A stretch of DNA of 64,000 bases from Candidatus Heimdallarchaeota archaeon (lineage in GTDB: Archaea > Asgardarchaeota > Heimdallarchaeia > JABLTI01): assembly GCA_018238155.1 (NCBI GenBank), contig JABCTZ010000018.1, forward strand, positions 1 to 64,000, written 5' to 3'. Both the position numbers and the translations under genes were made by a program. Position 1 is the stretch's first letter. The number at the start of each line of letters is the position of its first letter. The notes below the pieces were generated by a model. That model was given only the letters and a program-made list of their open reading frames with translations. It made no database searches and was not told where the DNA came from. Positions 8,877-19,329 of the stretch are shown here, piece after piece.

Positions 8877-11800
8877 CTATACAAGACGTCTGCGTCTTAT
8901 AACTGCTACAACAAAAGTCAAAGCAATGCCAATTGTAACAATTGAAGCAGCAAAGATAATTCCACCTTCTACCGTGATAGTAGTGTTCTGGCCTGGAATT
9001 GTTATAGTTGTTGGTGGTGGAGTCTCAGTTATTGGTGGAAGAATGATTTCAGGAGTGTCAGAAGCGTCAGTTGGATCGGAACCAAGAGAAACTTCAACAA
9101 AATCACTGTAGGTGTCACCATCGGTGTCAACAACATTAGGATTCGTACCATGTGTTTGTTCTGCACTGTCAGATAAACCATCGCCATCTGAATCGGCGTC
9201 ATTTGGATCGGTGAGATATCCGTCCGAGCCGGCAGTAACTTCTTCTTGATCATCTAAACCATCGTCATCCGAGTCAGCATCCAATGGGTCGGAATTGTGA
9301 GTATTGACTTCAGCTCCATCTAAAAGACCATCGTCATCCGAATCATTATCTGAAAGATCGGTCAAGTAAGTATCAACTTCTTCGACATTAGATAAACCGT
9401 CTGAATCAGAATCAAGATCTGCGTCTGCAGTATTTGGGTCTGTGAGATATAGATTAATTTCTTCTCCGTCTAAAAGACCATCGTCATCGGTATCAGCGTC
9501 ATTTGGATCAGTAAAACTAACAGTCGTTTCATAGTCATCACTCAAACCATCCCCATCTGCATCTACCTCAGGAATATCCGTAGAATTATTGGGATCCGTA
9601 CCGGCAACAATTTCAGCATAATCAGAATAAGTATCATTATCAGAATCTGTGTCATTTGGATCTGTTAAATGAGTTTTTATTTCTGCGCCATCCAAAAGCA
9701 AGTCACCATCTGAATCATCATCATTAGGGTCAGTGATAAAACCATCTGCTCCTGCAATGACTTCTTCGCCATCTAATATAGAATCATCATCTGAATCGGC
9801 ATCAGTAGGATCGGTAAAATGTCCATCTGAACCTAGTGTTACTTCTTCAAGGTCATCTATTCCATCTGCATCTGTATCAGCTAAAGAGGGGTTAGTGATA
9901 TACCCATCAGTGCCAATAATTACTTCTTCACCATCTAAGATGGTATCAGCATCTGTATCATTATTATTAGGATTTGTTCCTAAAGCATATTCAACACTAT
10001 CAGAAAGACTATCAGCATCTGAATCAGCATCAGTAGGATTGGTAGTATAACCATCTAAGCCAAGAGTAACTTCCTCTTGATCATCTAAACCATCGCCATC
10101 CGTATCGGCTTTAGTTGGATCAGTATTATGAGTATTGATTTCAATATTATCAGCAAGACCATCTGAATCCGTGTCAGCACTTAATGGATTGGTCACATAG
10201 CCATCAGACCCGGCAACAACTTCTTCATCATCAGTGATAGTATCACTGTCAGAATCGGCTGCATTTGGATTTGTGCCATAAATATATTCTACACCATCTG
10301 AAAGATTATCAGAATCGCTATCGGGCATGGTTGGATCTGTTATATAACCATCCAAACCAGGAGTAACTTCCTCTTGGTCATCCAAACCGTCGCCATCCGT
10401 ATCGGTTTCAGTGGGATCGGTATTACTAGTGCCTACTTCATAATCATCTGTAAGACCATCACCATCCGTGTCATTATCGTTTGGATCGGTGACATAGCCA
10501 TCGGAACCACTGGTCACTTCTTCACCATCAAGAATAGAGTCATTATCACTGTCGTTGTCAGTTGGATCAGTACCATGATAAAATTCACTGTAGTCAGACA
10601 GACCATCGGAATCGGTATCAGAATTTGTTGAATTGGTTATATAACCATCATTGCCAAGTGTGTTTTCTTCTTGATCATCTAATCCATCGCCATCTGAATC
10701 ATCATCAATAGGATTAGTAAGACTGGTGTTTATTTCATAACTATCGGATAAACCATCGCCATCTGAATCGGCGTCATTAGGGTCGGTAATATAACCATCT
10801 GCACCGGCAACAACTTCCTCACCATCGAGAATTGTATCACCATCGCTATCATCATCATTGGGATTTGTGCCAAAAACTGCTTCATCACTATCAGATAGAT
10901 TATCATTATCTGAATCGCTATCATTAGGATCGGTAATGTAGCCATCAGAACCTGCAGTTACTTCTTCGAGGTCGTCAAGTCCGTCATCGTCTGAATCAGA
11001 ATCATTGGGATCAGTATTATGTGTATTCACTTCAACGTTATCATTAATACCATCTCCATCTGTATCCATAAGCGTTGGATCAGTCAAACTGGTATCTATT
11101 TCATAATCATCTGTAAGAGTGTCACCATCTGTATCAGCACTTAATGGATTTGTCACATATCCATCTGCTCCCGCAAGAACTTCTTCTCCGTCTAAAATAG
11201 AATCACTATCAGAATCGTTATCATTAGGATCTGTATTTGCTGTATCCTCACCTCCATCTGATAAATTATCATTATCTGAATCGCTATCATTTGGGTCGGT
11301 AATATGACCATCTGAACCACTTGTTACTTCCTCTTGATCATCCAATCCATCGCTATCTGTATCAGCATTACTCGGATCGGTATTATGGGTATTGACTTCA
11401 GCATAATCTCCAAGACCATCGCTATCTGTATCGGTGAGAGTTGGGTCAGAGATGTATCCATCCATTCCAAGAGTCACTTCTTCAAGGTCGTCTATTCCAT
11501 CTGAATCCGTATCAGCTAAAAGTGGGTTCGAACCAAAGATCTTTACTTCAGATCCATCACTCAAGCCATCTGCATCTGTGTCTGGATCATGAGGATCCGT
11601 ACTGTTGTTATATTCCTCAGTATTGAACAAAGTGTCCAAATCAGCATCATCACCACCATCGTCAACAAGAGGGTTAAATGATTGTGCTATTTCATAACCA
11701 TCGGGCATACCATCATTTTCTGTGTCGGCATCAGTTGGGTCAGTGCCATGATAATATATTTCATCCCAATCTTCTAGATTATCACCATCAGAATCAACAT

Positions 11801-13136
11801 TTGTAGCATTTGTTCCAAAATAAGCCTCTGTTTGGTCATCAATATAATCGCTATCGCTATCCATATTCCCAGTATTAAAAGATGAACCTTGGTAGCTTGC
11901 CCAGACTAAAGCACCATAGTTTGTTGTACCTGTTATTGTAAAGCAGTATATTTTGGAATTCAGATCACCTACAATAACTTCTAAATCGCCATCGTTGTCA
12001 ATATCCCCTATTGCTGCTGTGGAAAATATTTCCAAATCTGTTGAATAATTCCATTGTAAATCTCCAGAACTATTTAAACAATAAAGTTTGCTATCATACG
12101 ATCCAAAAATAATCTCTAAATCTCCGTCATTGTCTAAATCAGCTATTGAGGCTGATGCAGCAACATTGTCTCCTGTTGTATAAGACCATTCATAGATTCC
12201 TGCATGGCTGATGCAATAGATTTTGTTATCAATTGATCCAACAATTATTTCGTATGTACCGTCAGCATCTATATCTGCTACAGATGCTCCAGAGTAAATC
12301 GCTCCACCAGTTGAATATCTCCACACTTGATCTCCAGTGGCATTTATACAATAAAGATAAGAGTCTGCTGATCCGAAAATGATTTCTTGTGTTCCATCTC
12401 CATCGAGATCTGCAATTGCAGGTGCTGAATAAACAACACTCCCAGTATCAAATGACCATTCCAGATTGCCTGTACTATTTAAACAATAAACTAAGCTATC
12501 TCTATTTGCTGCAATTATTTCAACGTCTCCATCGTTATCTACATCGCCTATAGCTGGAGATGTAACAAAATTATTTGAGGTAGAATAATTCCATTGCTCC
12601 AATCCAGTATCATCTAAACAATAGAGTTTGTTATCATCAGAACCAACAATAATTTCCAGTTTTCCATCTGCATCTATATCTCCCACTGCAGGAGCACCAT
12701 CAATATCTCCACCTGAAGAAAAGTACCATAACCTTGTTCCATCTTTATCTAAGCAATACAAATTATCGTCTCTTGAACCTATAATAATCTCCAATTCTCC
12801 ATCTTGATTCAAATCCGCTATTGTTGGAGCAGTTGTGGCTATCGTATCATTTGTTGCATATTCCCAGATAACTGTTCCATCGTACTCGAGACAATACAAA
12901 CTTCCATCAAATGAACCAATGAGTATTTCAAAATCACCATCTTTATCTAAATCTACCAATGTTGGTGAACACTGAATATTTCCTCCAGTTGTATAATTCC
13001 AAAGTGAGGATACACCAATAGCATTAATGCTGGGTTGTTCTTTTTCTGGAGGTAATCCACCATAAACTTGATTATTAACAATAAAAATTGACATAACTAG
13101 CATAAGAAAAATTGGTATTACTTTTCTATTTTTCAT
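8877..13136 (-). CDS. Giant surface protein, tandem paralogue of the 4149-8429 protein
   Basis: This 1419-aa protein has the same order of parts: signal peptide, propeller of about eight FG-GAP/PQQ-like blades (about 40-420), long TSP3-like repeat array, Pro/Thr linker, TM helix and Arg-rich tail. The repeat array, linker and TM are nearly identical to the first copy, down to silent positions over long stretches. The propeller is clearly more diverged, and some repeats in the array are swapped or altered (for example around 9780-9960). This fits a tandem duplication followed by gene conversion of the stalk and divergence of the head. The role is inferred to be a calcium-bound adhesin or sensor stalk; the two heads may recognise different ligands. 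Confidence 0.9.
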   Translation of the reverse strand: MKNRKVIPIFLMLVMSIFIVNNQVYGGLPPEKEQPSINAIGVSSLWNYTTGGNIQCSPTLVDLDKDGDFEILIGSFDGSLYCLEYDGTVIWEYATNDTIATTAPTIADLNQDGELEIIIGSRDDNLYCLDKDGTRLWYFSSGGDIDGAPAVGDIDADGKLEIIVGSDDNKLYCLDDTGLEQWNYSTSNNFVTSPAIGDVDNDGDVEIIAANRDSLVYCLNSTGNLEWSFDTGSVVYSAPAIADLDGDGTQEIIFGSADSYLYCINATGDQVWRYSTGGAIYSGASVADIDADGTYEIIVGSIDNKIYCISHAGIYEWSYTTGDNVAASASIADLDNDGDLEIIFGSYDSKLYCLNSSGDLQWNYSTDLEIFSTAAIGDIDNDGDLEVIVGDLNSKIYCFTITGTTNYGALVWASYQGSSFNTGNMDSDSDYIDDQTEAYFGTNATNVDSDGDNLEDWDEIYYHGTDPTDADTENDGMPDGYEIAQSFNPLVDDGGDDADLDTLFNTEEYNNSTDPHDPDTDADGLSDGSEVKIFGSNPLLADTDSDGIDDLEEVTLGMDGYISDPTLTDTDSDGLGDYAEVNTHNTDPSNADTDSDGLDDQEEVTSGSDGHITDPNDSDSDNDNLSDGGEDTANTDPNDNDSDSDSILDGEEVLAGADGYVTNPLSADTDGDTLTDDYEIDTSLTDPTLMDTDGDGINDNVEVNTHNTDPNDSDSDDDGLDDLEEVTAGSDGYITDPNDSDSDNDNLSDSDEAVFGTNPNDDDSDGDTILDGEEVVAGADGYITDPNDADSDGDGLSDSYEINTSLTNPIDDDSDGDGLDDQEENTLGNDGYITNSTNSDTDSDGLSDYSEFYHGTDPTDNDSDNDSILDGEEVTSGSDGYVTDPNDNDTDGDGLTDDYEVGTSNTDPTETDTDGDGLDDQEEVTPGLDGYITDPTMPDSDSDNLSDGVEYIYGTNPNAADSDSDTITDDEEVVAGSDGYVTNPLSADTDSDGLADNIEINTHNTDPTKADTDGDGLDDQEEVTLGLDGYTTNPTDADSDADSLSDSVEYALGTNPNNNDTDADTILDGEEVIIGTDGYITNPSLADTDADGIDDLEEVTLGSDGHFTDPTDADSDDDSILDGEEVIAGADGFITDPNDDDSDGDLLLDGAEIKTHLTDPNDTDSDNDTYSDYAEIVAGTDPNNSTDIPEVDADGDGLSDDYETTVSFTDPNDADTDDDGLLDGEEINLYLTDPNTADADLDSDSDGLSNVEEVDTYLTDLSDNDSDDDGLLDGAEVNTHNSDPLDADSDDDGLDDQEEVTAGSDGYLTDPNDADSDGDGLSDSAEQTHGTNPNVVDTDGDTYSDFVEVSLGSDPTDASDTPEIILPPITETPPPTTITIPGQNTTITVEGGIIFAASIVTIGIALTFVVAVIRRRRLV

Positions 13137-13198
13137 TTTTAAACATCCAATGACATTTCAGTTTTTCGAGGTTTTCTTTTGAATGGATAGTATTTGAC

Positions 13199-13224
13199 TT
13201 TCAAACTATTTAGTATTTTCCAAA
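13199..13224 (-). promoter_or_regulatory. Shared promoter-like element, copy 2
   Basis: This is the same block as at 8505-8530 (tcaaactatttagtattttc on the plus strand), about 70 bases before the start of the second giant surface gene. The rest of the 321-base gap up to 13457 shows no gene. It is the divergent promoter region for this gene and the 1875-aa gene on the other strand. Confidence 0.55.
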
Positions 13225-13457
13225 GTGGAGCTTTAATGAAGAGAGTTAATACTATTAAATAACTAACATTCAAACTGAATCCATTCAATTTTGACACATT
13301 TACTCAAAAAACAGTATATTTATCTAACATCTACCGCAAAGATATTATTTTTTAATGAGGGATTCATTTAAATTTAGCACAGTTAATACATTGCTATTAA
13401 TTTATAATTAATTACAAATCTTATTAGTTTACTAAACTCTTAAGGAGAACCCATTAA

Positions 13458-16400
13458 ATGTTCATAAATAAACTAAAGTCCAAGTTCTTGTCAAGAAGAG
13501 CTTTAATTTTTCTAATTATTATAGTTATAATGCTTGTTTCAATTAGAACTAGATTTAATAATCAAATTTATTTTGGGCAAGCACATTCAGCACTCGCTAC
13601 TCCAACTGAGATATTTTCTCTTTGGAATGATACTGCACCTACAATGAATGGGGCAATTATTTTTACAGCAATGGATCTTTCAGGTGAATGGTCATCTGCA
13701 GGAGTTTATAGTATGTTTGATGAAACAAACTCTCCTACAGCAAAACTTTTGTTACAAAATGACGATTCCAATCTCTTCATTGGAATGGATATTGCTGAAT
13801 ATCAAACTGAATCTCCTCCAACAATCTGGGGTTGTGCTGTTTATTTAGACCGGGATCATAATGGACTTTTATCACATGATGATATTGCAATTCGATTATT
13901 TGTCAATAGTACAAAAGAATATGTTATTTATGAACAATACAATGAAATGAACAAGAATTGGCAATATGTTGATGATGTTAATCCAGGTGAGAATATACCA
14001 ACAATAAACGTTTTAGTTGCAACTGATTTCACAACTTCTTATTTTGAGCAGATAAATCATAGACAATATGAAATAAAAATTCCACTTGTGACATTAAGAT
14101 GTAGCCCTGGCAATGTTACTGGAATTGGTTTGGAATCTTATGATGATTATAACGATTTTGATGGAACAATAACTTGGCCAGGGTTCGGAAATAATCCAGC
14201 ACAAATCCTTCTTAATGCAGGTGGGTGGGGTGATATTTGTTTAGGAAAAAATACTACAGAAGCAAACTATTTTGCACAATATGCAATTGAAGAAAATACT
14301 AACATTAAAATAAATGCAACAGGATACAATAATGGAACATTTATTGCAACAGCAGATATCGATGGGAATGGTGATCTAGAATTAATTACATGTTCCAACA
14401 GAACTGTTGCTGGAGATACAAATCTTCTTACAATTTTTGATTACGATAACGGCAAATTAATCCCTCTTTGGGAATCTTGGAATCATTCTTCTCACCAATC
14501 TAAAATGTTTGTTGTTCAAGGTATTGCTACTTATGATTTTGATGAGAATGGTGAAGATGAGCTTTACCTCTGTGGAAATAATGAATCAATTTTACGTTTT
14601 ACTAATTGGAATTCTACCACAGAAGATTTCGACACTTCAGAACAAATTATCACGTTTTCAGCTAATTTGCGAGGATTTATTGACATAGAAGACGTAGACA
14701 ATGATGGTGAAGTTGAAATTGTCGTAACATCTCAGAAAGTTGGAGCAAATCTAGGAGAATTGATTGTAATAAAATATAATAATGGATTTGATACATTTCA
14801 AAATGACTCAAATAAGATTAATCTATCTCTTTTGGGCATTACTTATCAAAAAATCAATGCGGTAAAAATTGCTGATATGGATGATGATTCAATAAATGAA
14901 ATATTATTTTTATATCAAACTGTTGTAAGCGATTTGATAGGAACAAGTAGATTATGTGTAATTGAATTTAATTCTATGTTTTCTGATTGGGAAGGTAATT
15001 CTCAAGATGACCTTATAAATGGCACTTCTGGTTCAACTGAGGATTCACATGGACATACTATAGTTGTTGGTGATGTTGACAATGATGGCGAGAATGAAAC
15101 AATTATCGTTGGTATGAATTATTTGAAAATTTTCGGAAATAATACTTTTACTTCTGGTCCTCCAATTGAATTATCAGTTAATGATGGAAGTTCAGCACCT
15201 CTTATGGGTGGTGGAGCAGTTATTGGTGATATAGATGGAGACGGAAAAAATGAACTTATATTGGGTTGTAATAATGGTACAATATTGATTCTCAATGTTA
15301 CAGATGCTGGAAGTGATGTGTTATCGTATACTGTTGAATGGAGTAGTGATCTTGGTTCTTGTCCTGGTATGAAAGATTCTATGGAGTGTTATGATATTGA
15401 TGCAGATGGTGAGAATGAAGTTATTTTCGGAGATAATTTCGGTCAAATAATGTCTTTAGGTAGGACTGCTCCTCCAACAATCTCTATTACTAGTCCATCT
15501 CATGGTTCTGTGAAGATATCTACTATAGTTCAATTTGATTGGAATGCTGCTGATGATGTTGCTCTTGATCATTTTGATGTCTATGTCAATTCTACATTTG
15601 AGGTTAGAATGGGTGGTAGTCAAATTGGAGTCATACTTAATCTTGCTGAAGGTTTAAATAATATTGAAGTTTTTGCTTATGATGTTACTGGGAAAGTTGC
15701 CAGTGATTCTGTTTCCGTGACTGTTTCTCTGGATGCTCCTGAGGTAACTATCTCAGCTCCTACCAGTGGTTCCTTTACAGATACTGCTAGTATTTTAATT
15801 AGTTATTCTTATTATGATCGGAATGGTGATTTTAGTACTTACAATATCTATAGAAATGGTAGTCTTGTTCATTCCCTCACAGCAGATTCATATGCTGTTC
15901 CTTTATTACCTGCTGATGGTGTCTACAATATTACCGTTCAAGCTGTTGATCTTGTAGGTCATACTGGTCGTGATACCATTTTCATTATCAAAGATACTGT
16001 TAACCCTACAATTGCAATTAGTTCTCCTTCAGATGATTCCGCGGTTAGAACAAACACTGTTTCTTTGGTTTGGACTGCTGATGATAGTAGAAGTGGTATT
16101 GACTATTTTGAGGTCCGAAGAGATGGCATTCTAAATGCAACTACAAGTCTTTATTCTCAAGTAATTTCTTTGGAGATTGATGATAGCTATGTTCTTTCTG
16201 TTCGAGCTTTTGATGTTGCAGGTAATTCTTATTCTGATTCTATTATTATTACTCGAGACACTAAGAACCCGACTGTAAATATTACCTCTCCTATATCAGG
16301 TCTTTTAACTTCCATATCAACACTTACTGTTCATTGGGATACTGCTGATAACGTTGGTGGAACAGGTGTTGAATATTCAGAGGTAACTGTTAATGGCGCT

Positions 16401-19085
16401 ACTAAATATACCGGTGGAGGTACTCAAGCAACTATTGATCTTAATGGAGAGGGAATAAAAGATATTGTTGTAACAACATTTGATGATGCAGGAAATAGTG
16501 GTCAAGATGTCATTACTGTTATTGTTGACATCAACAATCCATTTATTGAAATTTTATCCCCGGTAAATAAATTCAATACCAGTTTAAATACTGTAACTAT
16601 TTACTGGAACAGTACAGATGAAGGCAGTGGTATCAATTACTATGAAATATTTGTTGATTCAGTGTTTTCACATAGAATCACCGATTCTGCTGTATCTAGC
16701 CATGTTGTATCCATTCCAATTGAAAAAGATTACAATATTACTGTGAGAGCAATAGATTATTTGAATCATACATTTGAAGATTCAATCATCGTCACTCATA
16801 ATTTGACTGCCAAAAATATTATTATAACAAATCCAATTCCAACTAGCACTTACACTTCAGATACACAAGTGTCAATTGATTGGATAATATCTAATTTGAA
16901 TAATCTTACTGGATTTGATATACTTCTTGATGGCATTTCAATTGATTTTGTAAGTAATACAACTAACACCTATGATGTGACTTTGGCAATAAGTGCTTCT
17001 GCTCAAAACATTACTATCGTTGCCGTTACTACGAATCCGGCTATTAACTATGCCGCTTTTCGTTTGATAACCTTGGATGAATCTGCACCTGTGATTAGTA
17101 TTACTAGCCCCTCAATAAATGGGACATTTATTTACACAAATATTGTCTATCTCGAATGGACTGGTTCAGATACAGGAGGCAGTGGTATCAGTGTTTATAA
17201 TGTAAAAATTGATGGTACAACAGTAAACACTTGGTCTCCAAATAGAAATTCACAATATCTCCTATTTGATGGTTTGGCAGGGAATGTAACAGTTTCCATT
17301 GAAGCTTTTGATTTTGCAGGCAATGATGAAGAATCCTCAATTATCCTTCAAGTGTATGTTATGCTTCCTGAGTATTCTATCGATTTACCTGAAGACTATT
17401 ATTCCGCAACAGGAACATTCAGTTTCAATCTAATTGTATCGGATGTTGGTTTGGGTATTGCAGAAATAATTGTTCATGTAGATAATGCTGAATTACTACA
17501 TTCAGTTTCTTACAATGACCTCGAACTCACTCCATTTACAATGCCAATCGATATAGATAATACATACTATAATGATCTAACTGGCACTCATCAATTAGTT
17601 ATTGTGCTTGTCGATGCACAAGGCAGAGAAGTAGCTGAAATTCATCCTTTTATCATAGATAAAAATGGCCCATCATTTGTAGGGAATACGCTCATCGGTG
17701 ATATAGCACTGGATTCAACGAATACAAATCCTCAAATCATAGAAATAGACCAGGCAAATGGAGAAAATAATATTACCTTGTCAACTCGGGTTAATGATAA
17801 TATTGGAGTAGCTAATGTAACCCTAAGAATACAAGGAGCTGATTTTGATCGAATTTATATTCTCAATATAGAAGAAATTGGAGCTCAATCAATTAAATAT
17901 AATATTTCTCTCGATATTTCTGACTTCGGATTAGGTGAATACACATTTACCTTAACTATTACAGACTATGCTGGAAATAGCGTTAATCAAGTATATACTG
18001 TTTCATTTGAAGAAGCATCAGTTATTCCTTGGATATTGCAAGGAAACAACTTGATTTATGTTTCAGCAGGTAGTGCACTCACTCTTGTATTAATTGTTTT
18101 AATGTCAATAACGATCAGAAAAACAACTGTTAATTTTGGTTGGAAACGTGAAATTATCATTGTTGCTTATGTTCTAAACGGATTACCATGTGTATATATG
18201 GTTAACAATCCCGATTTAGTTAAAGATGAAATGTTATTTGGTGGAGCAATGACCGGTATCCGGGGTGTACTTGAGGAAATAATAGGTGAAAAATCTAAAA
18301 TGGAAATTCAAAGTGTAGAAATGGGTCAAAAGAAAGTGCTCATCTGTCCGGGTAATTTTGGTGATTCAGTATTAATGGTTAACAAACCAAAACCAATTCA
18401 TAAAAACAAATTAATCGAATTTACTAAAAACTTTGAAAGTCACTATGAAGATGTTCTAATAGATGATCCATTGTTGACTCCTGATACTTTTAGAGGAGCA
18501 TCAATTCTTGTTGAAAGCCACTTTGGTATTAGCGATCGCATGCAATTAGCTGATGATTGTGAATTTGAAGAAGTAACGCTTACCGAATCGCCACAAGCTT
18601 ATGAAGCTGTAGACACCTATACACAAATAGAAGAACAACCAATAACTGAGTATCAAGAACAACCTATAACGGAGCAGCAAGAACAATATAAAGAGGAAAT
18701 TGTTGAACAACCAAAACCAGTTGTTGAAACCACTCCTGCTGAAATACTCACTATTGAAGAAATGATTGTTAAAATGCCTCCAACGAGTCAAAAGATTTTC
18801 GTTGAAACAATACAATTGGCTCAATATGCTATTACATCCTTGCTTGAGAAAGAATTCAAGAATACAACGATAATAGCTAATTCTATTATTGGAAAATTAG
18901 AGATTCTACTTTCATCTCAAGGTATGCCTAAATCCTCTGAAACAGTTCTCGTAACATTGATGTCTATTACTCAGGAGATTTTCACTACTTTAGAAATTGG
19001 CAAAAGTGGAGATGAACAAGCATTTAAAGTAGCAGCTGAAAAAGTATCCATGATTTGGCTAAAAAATATTGGAGAAAAATGGTAG
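13458..19085 (+). CDS. 1875-aa receptor-like surface protein with intracellular roadblock/longin-like domain
   Basis: An N-terminal TM/signal segment (about 13-33) is followed by a beta-rich domain that resembles DOMON/CBM9-type modules (about 55-270). Then come FG-GAP-like repeats with D.DGDGE loops (about 290-670) and seven or eight Ig-like domains (about 672-1500; repeated I.SP..GS.. and D..GN motifs). A single TM helix lies at about 1528-1555. Inside the cell there is a domain of about 115 residues (1560-1675) with IIIVAYVLNGLP and DEMLFGGAMTGI, then a Gln/Glu/Pro linker and a helical tail (1770-1875). The 1560-1675 domain matches the C-terminus of the TPR protein at 41818 and looks roadblock/longin-like. 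AAGGAG lies ten bases before the ATG. The architecture suggests a transmembrane receptor passing a surface signal to intracellular partners; this is inference. Confidence 0.85.
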   Translation: MFINKLKSKFLSRRALIFLIIIVIMLVSIRTRFNNQIYFGQAHSALATPTEIFSLWNDTAPTMNGAIIFTAMDLSGEWSSAGVYSMFDETNSPTAKLLLQNDDSNLFIGMDIAEYQTESPPTIWGCAVYLDRDHNGLLSHDDIAIRLFVNSTKEYVIYEQYNEMNKNWQYVDDVNPGENIPTINVLVATDFTTSYFEQINHRQYEIKIPLVTLRCSPGNVTGIGLESYDDYNDFDGTITWPGFGNNPAQILLNAGGWGDICLGKNTTEANYFAQYAIEENTNIKINATGYNNGTFIATADIDGNGDLELITCSNRTVAGDTNLLTIFDYDNGKLIPLWESWNHSSHQSKMFVVQGIATYDFDENGEDELYLCGNNESILRFTNWNSTTEDFDTSEQIITFSANLRGFIDIEDVDNDGEVEIVVTSQKVGANLGELIVIKYNNGFDTFQNDSNKINLSLLGITYQKINAVKIADMDDDSINEILFLYQTVVSDLIGTSRLCVIEFNSMFSDWEGNSQDDLINGTSGSTEDSHGHTIVVGDVDNDGENETIIVGMNYLKIFGNNTFTSGPPIELSVNDGSSAPLMGGGAVIGDIDGDGKNELILGCNNGTILILNVTDAGSDVLSYTVEWSSDLGSCPGMKDSMECYDIDADGENEVIFGDNFGQIMSLGRTAPPTISITSPSHGSVKISTIVQFDWNAADDVALDHFDVYVNSTFEVRMGGSQIGVILNLAEGLNNIEVFAYDVTGKVASDSVSVTVSLDAPEVTISAPTSGSFTDTASILISYSYYDRNGDFSTYNIYRNGSLVHSLTADSYAVPLLPADGVYNITVQAVDLVGHTGRDTIFIIKDTVNPTIAISSPSDDSAVRTNTVSLVWTADDSRSGIDYFEVRRDGILNATTSLYSQVISLEIDDSYVLSVRAFDVAGNSYSDSIIITRDTKNPTVNITSPISGLLTSISTLTVHWDTADNVGGTGVEYSEVTVNGATKYTGGGTQATIDLNGEGIKDIVVTTFDDAGNSGQDVITVIVDINNPFIEILSPVNKFNTSLNTVTIYWNSTDEGSGINYYEIFVDSVFSHRITDSAVSSHVVSIPIEKDYNITVRAIDYLNHTFEDSIIVTHNLTAKNIIITNPIPTSTYTSDTQVSIDWIISNLNNLTGFDILLDGISIDFVSNTTNTYDVTLAISASAQNITIVAVTTNPAINYAAFRLITLDESAPVISITSPSINGTFIYTNIVYLEWTGSDTGGSGISVYNVKIDGTTVNTWSPNRNSQYLLFDGLAGNVTVSIEAFDFAGNDEESSIILQVYVMLPEYSIDLPEDYYSATGTFSFNLIVSDVGLGIAEIIVHVDNAELLHSVSYNDLELTPFTMPIDIDNTYYNDLTGTHQLVIVLVDAQGREVAEIHPFIIDKNGPSFVGNTLIGDIALDSTNTNPQIIEIDQANGENNITLSTRVNDNIGVANVTLRIQGADFDRIYILNIEEIGAQSIKYNISLDISDFGLGEYTFTLTITDYAGNSVNQVYTVSFEEASVIPWILQGNNLIYVSAGSALTLVLIVLMSITIRKTTVNFGWKREIIIVAYVLNGLPCVYMVNNPDLVKDEMLFGGAMTGIRGVLEEIIGEKSKMEIQSVEMGQKKVLICPGNFGDSVLMVNKPKPIHKNKLIEFTKNFESHYEDVLIDDPLLTPDTFRGASILVESHFGISDRMQLADDCEFEEVTLTESPQAYEAVDTYTQIEEQPITEYQEQPITEQQEQYKEEIVEQPKPVVETTPAEILTIEEMIVKMPPTSQKIFVETIQLAQYAITSLLEKEFKNTTIIANSIIGKLEILLSSQGMPKSSETVLVTLMSITQEIFTTLEIGKSGDEQAFKVAAEKVSMIWLKNIGEKW

Positions 19086-19112
19086 ACGCTTCTACCAAAA
19101 AATCTCTTTTTT
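19080..19112 (+). terminator. Terminator of the 1875-aa gene
   Basis: A 7-bp stem (TGGTAGA / TCTACCA, loop CGCT) overlaps the stop codon and is followed by aaaaaatctctttttt. Confidence 0.7.
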
Positions 19113-19140
19113 CTATTATCAATTTTAAGTGATTCTATTT

Positions 19141-19329
19141 TCAATCGACTTTGTTTTCTTGTTCTTTAATGTTCTCGACAACACTTTCGCTGATTTTTTT
19201 TCTATTTGATGGTAAAGAAGATAAAAAAGCAGGAATATCCAAAATTAAAAATAATAATAAAATGAATCCAATAATTAAAATAATTACTAAACCTGAAAAG
19301 GTCACCCAATCAATGGTTTCACCAGCCAT
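19141..19329 (-). CDS. 62-aa single-TM protein, third gene of the permease operon
   Basis: This small protein has a single long hydrophobic helix (about 10-36) and a charged C-terminal tail (basic, then acidic). Its ATG shares its first base with the stop codon of the preceding tiny gene (taATG), so translation is coupled. It is the last gene of a three-gene unit led by the lactate-permease-family transporter. The function is unknown; a small accessory or stabilising subunit of the transporter is the obvious guess. Confidence 0.7.
   Translation of the reverse strand: MAGETIDWVTFSGLVIILIIGFILLLFLILDIPAFLSSLPSNRKKISESVVENIKEQENKVD

Noticed and set aside
4300..12000. Many open frames on the plus strand (Ser-rich) and in other minus frames across the giant surface genes, for example 5005-5391, 9733-10050 and 5990-6205.
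   Set aside because: They are shadow frames of the Asp/Gly/Ser-rich repeat codons; they recur at matching places in both paralogues because the repeats do, and none has a promoter, Shine-Dalgarno or recognisable domain.
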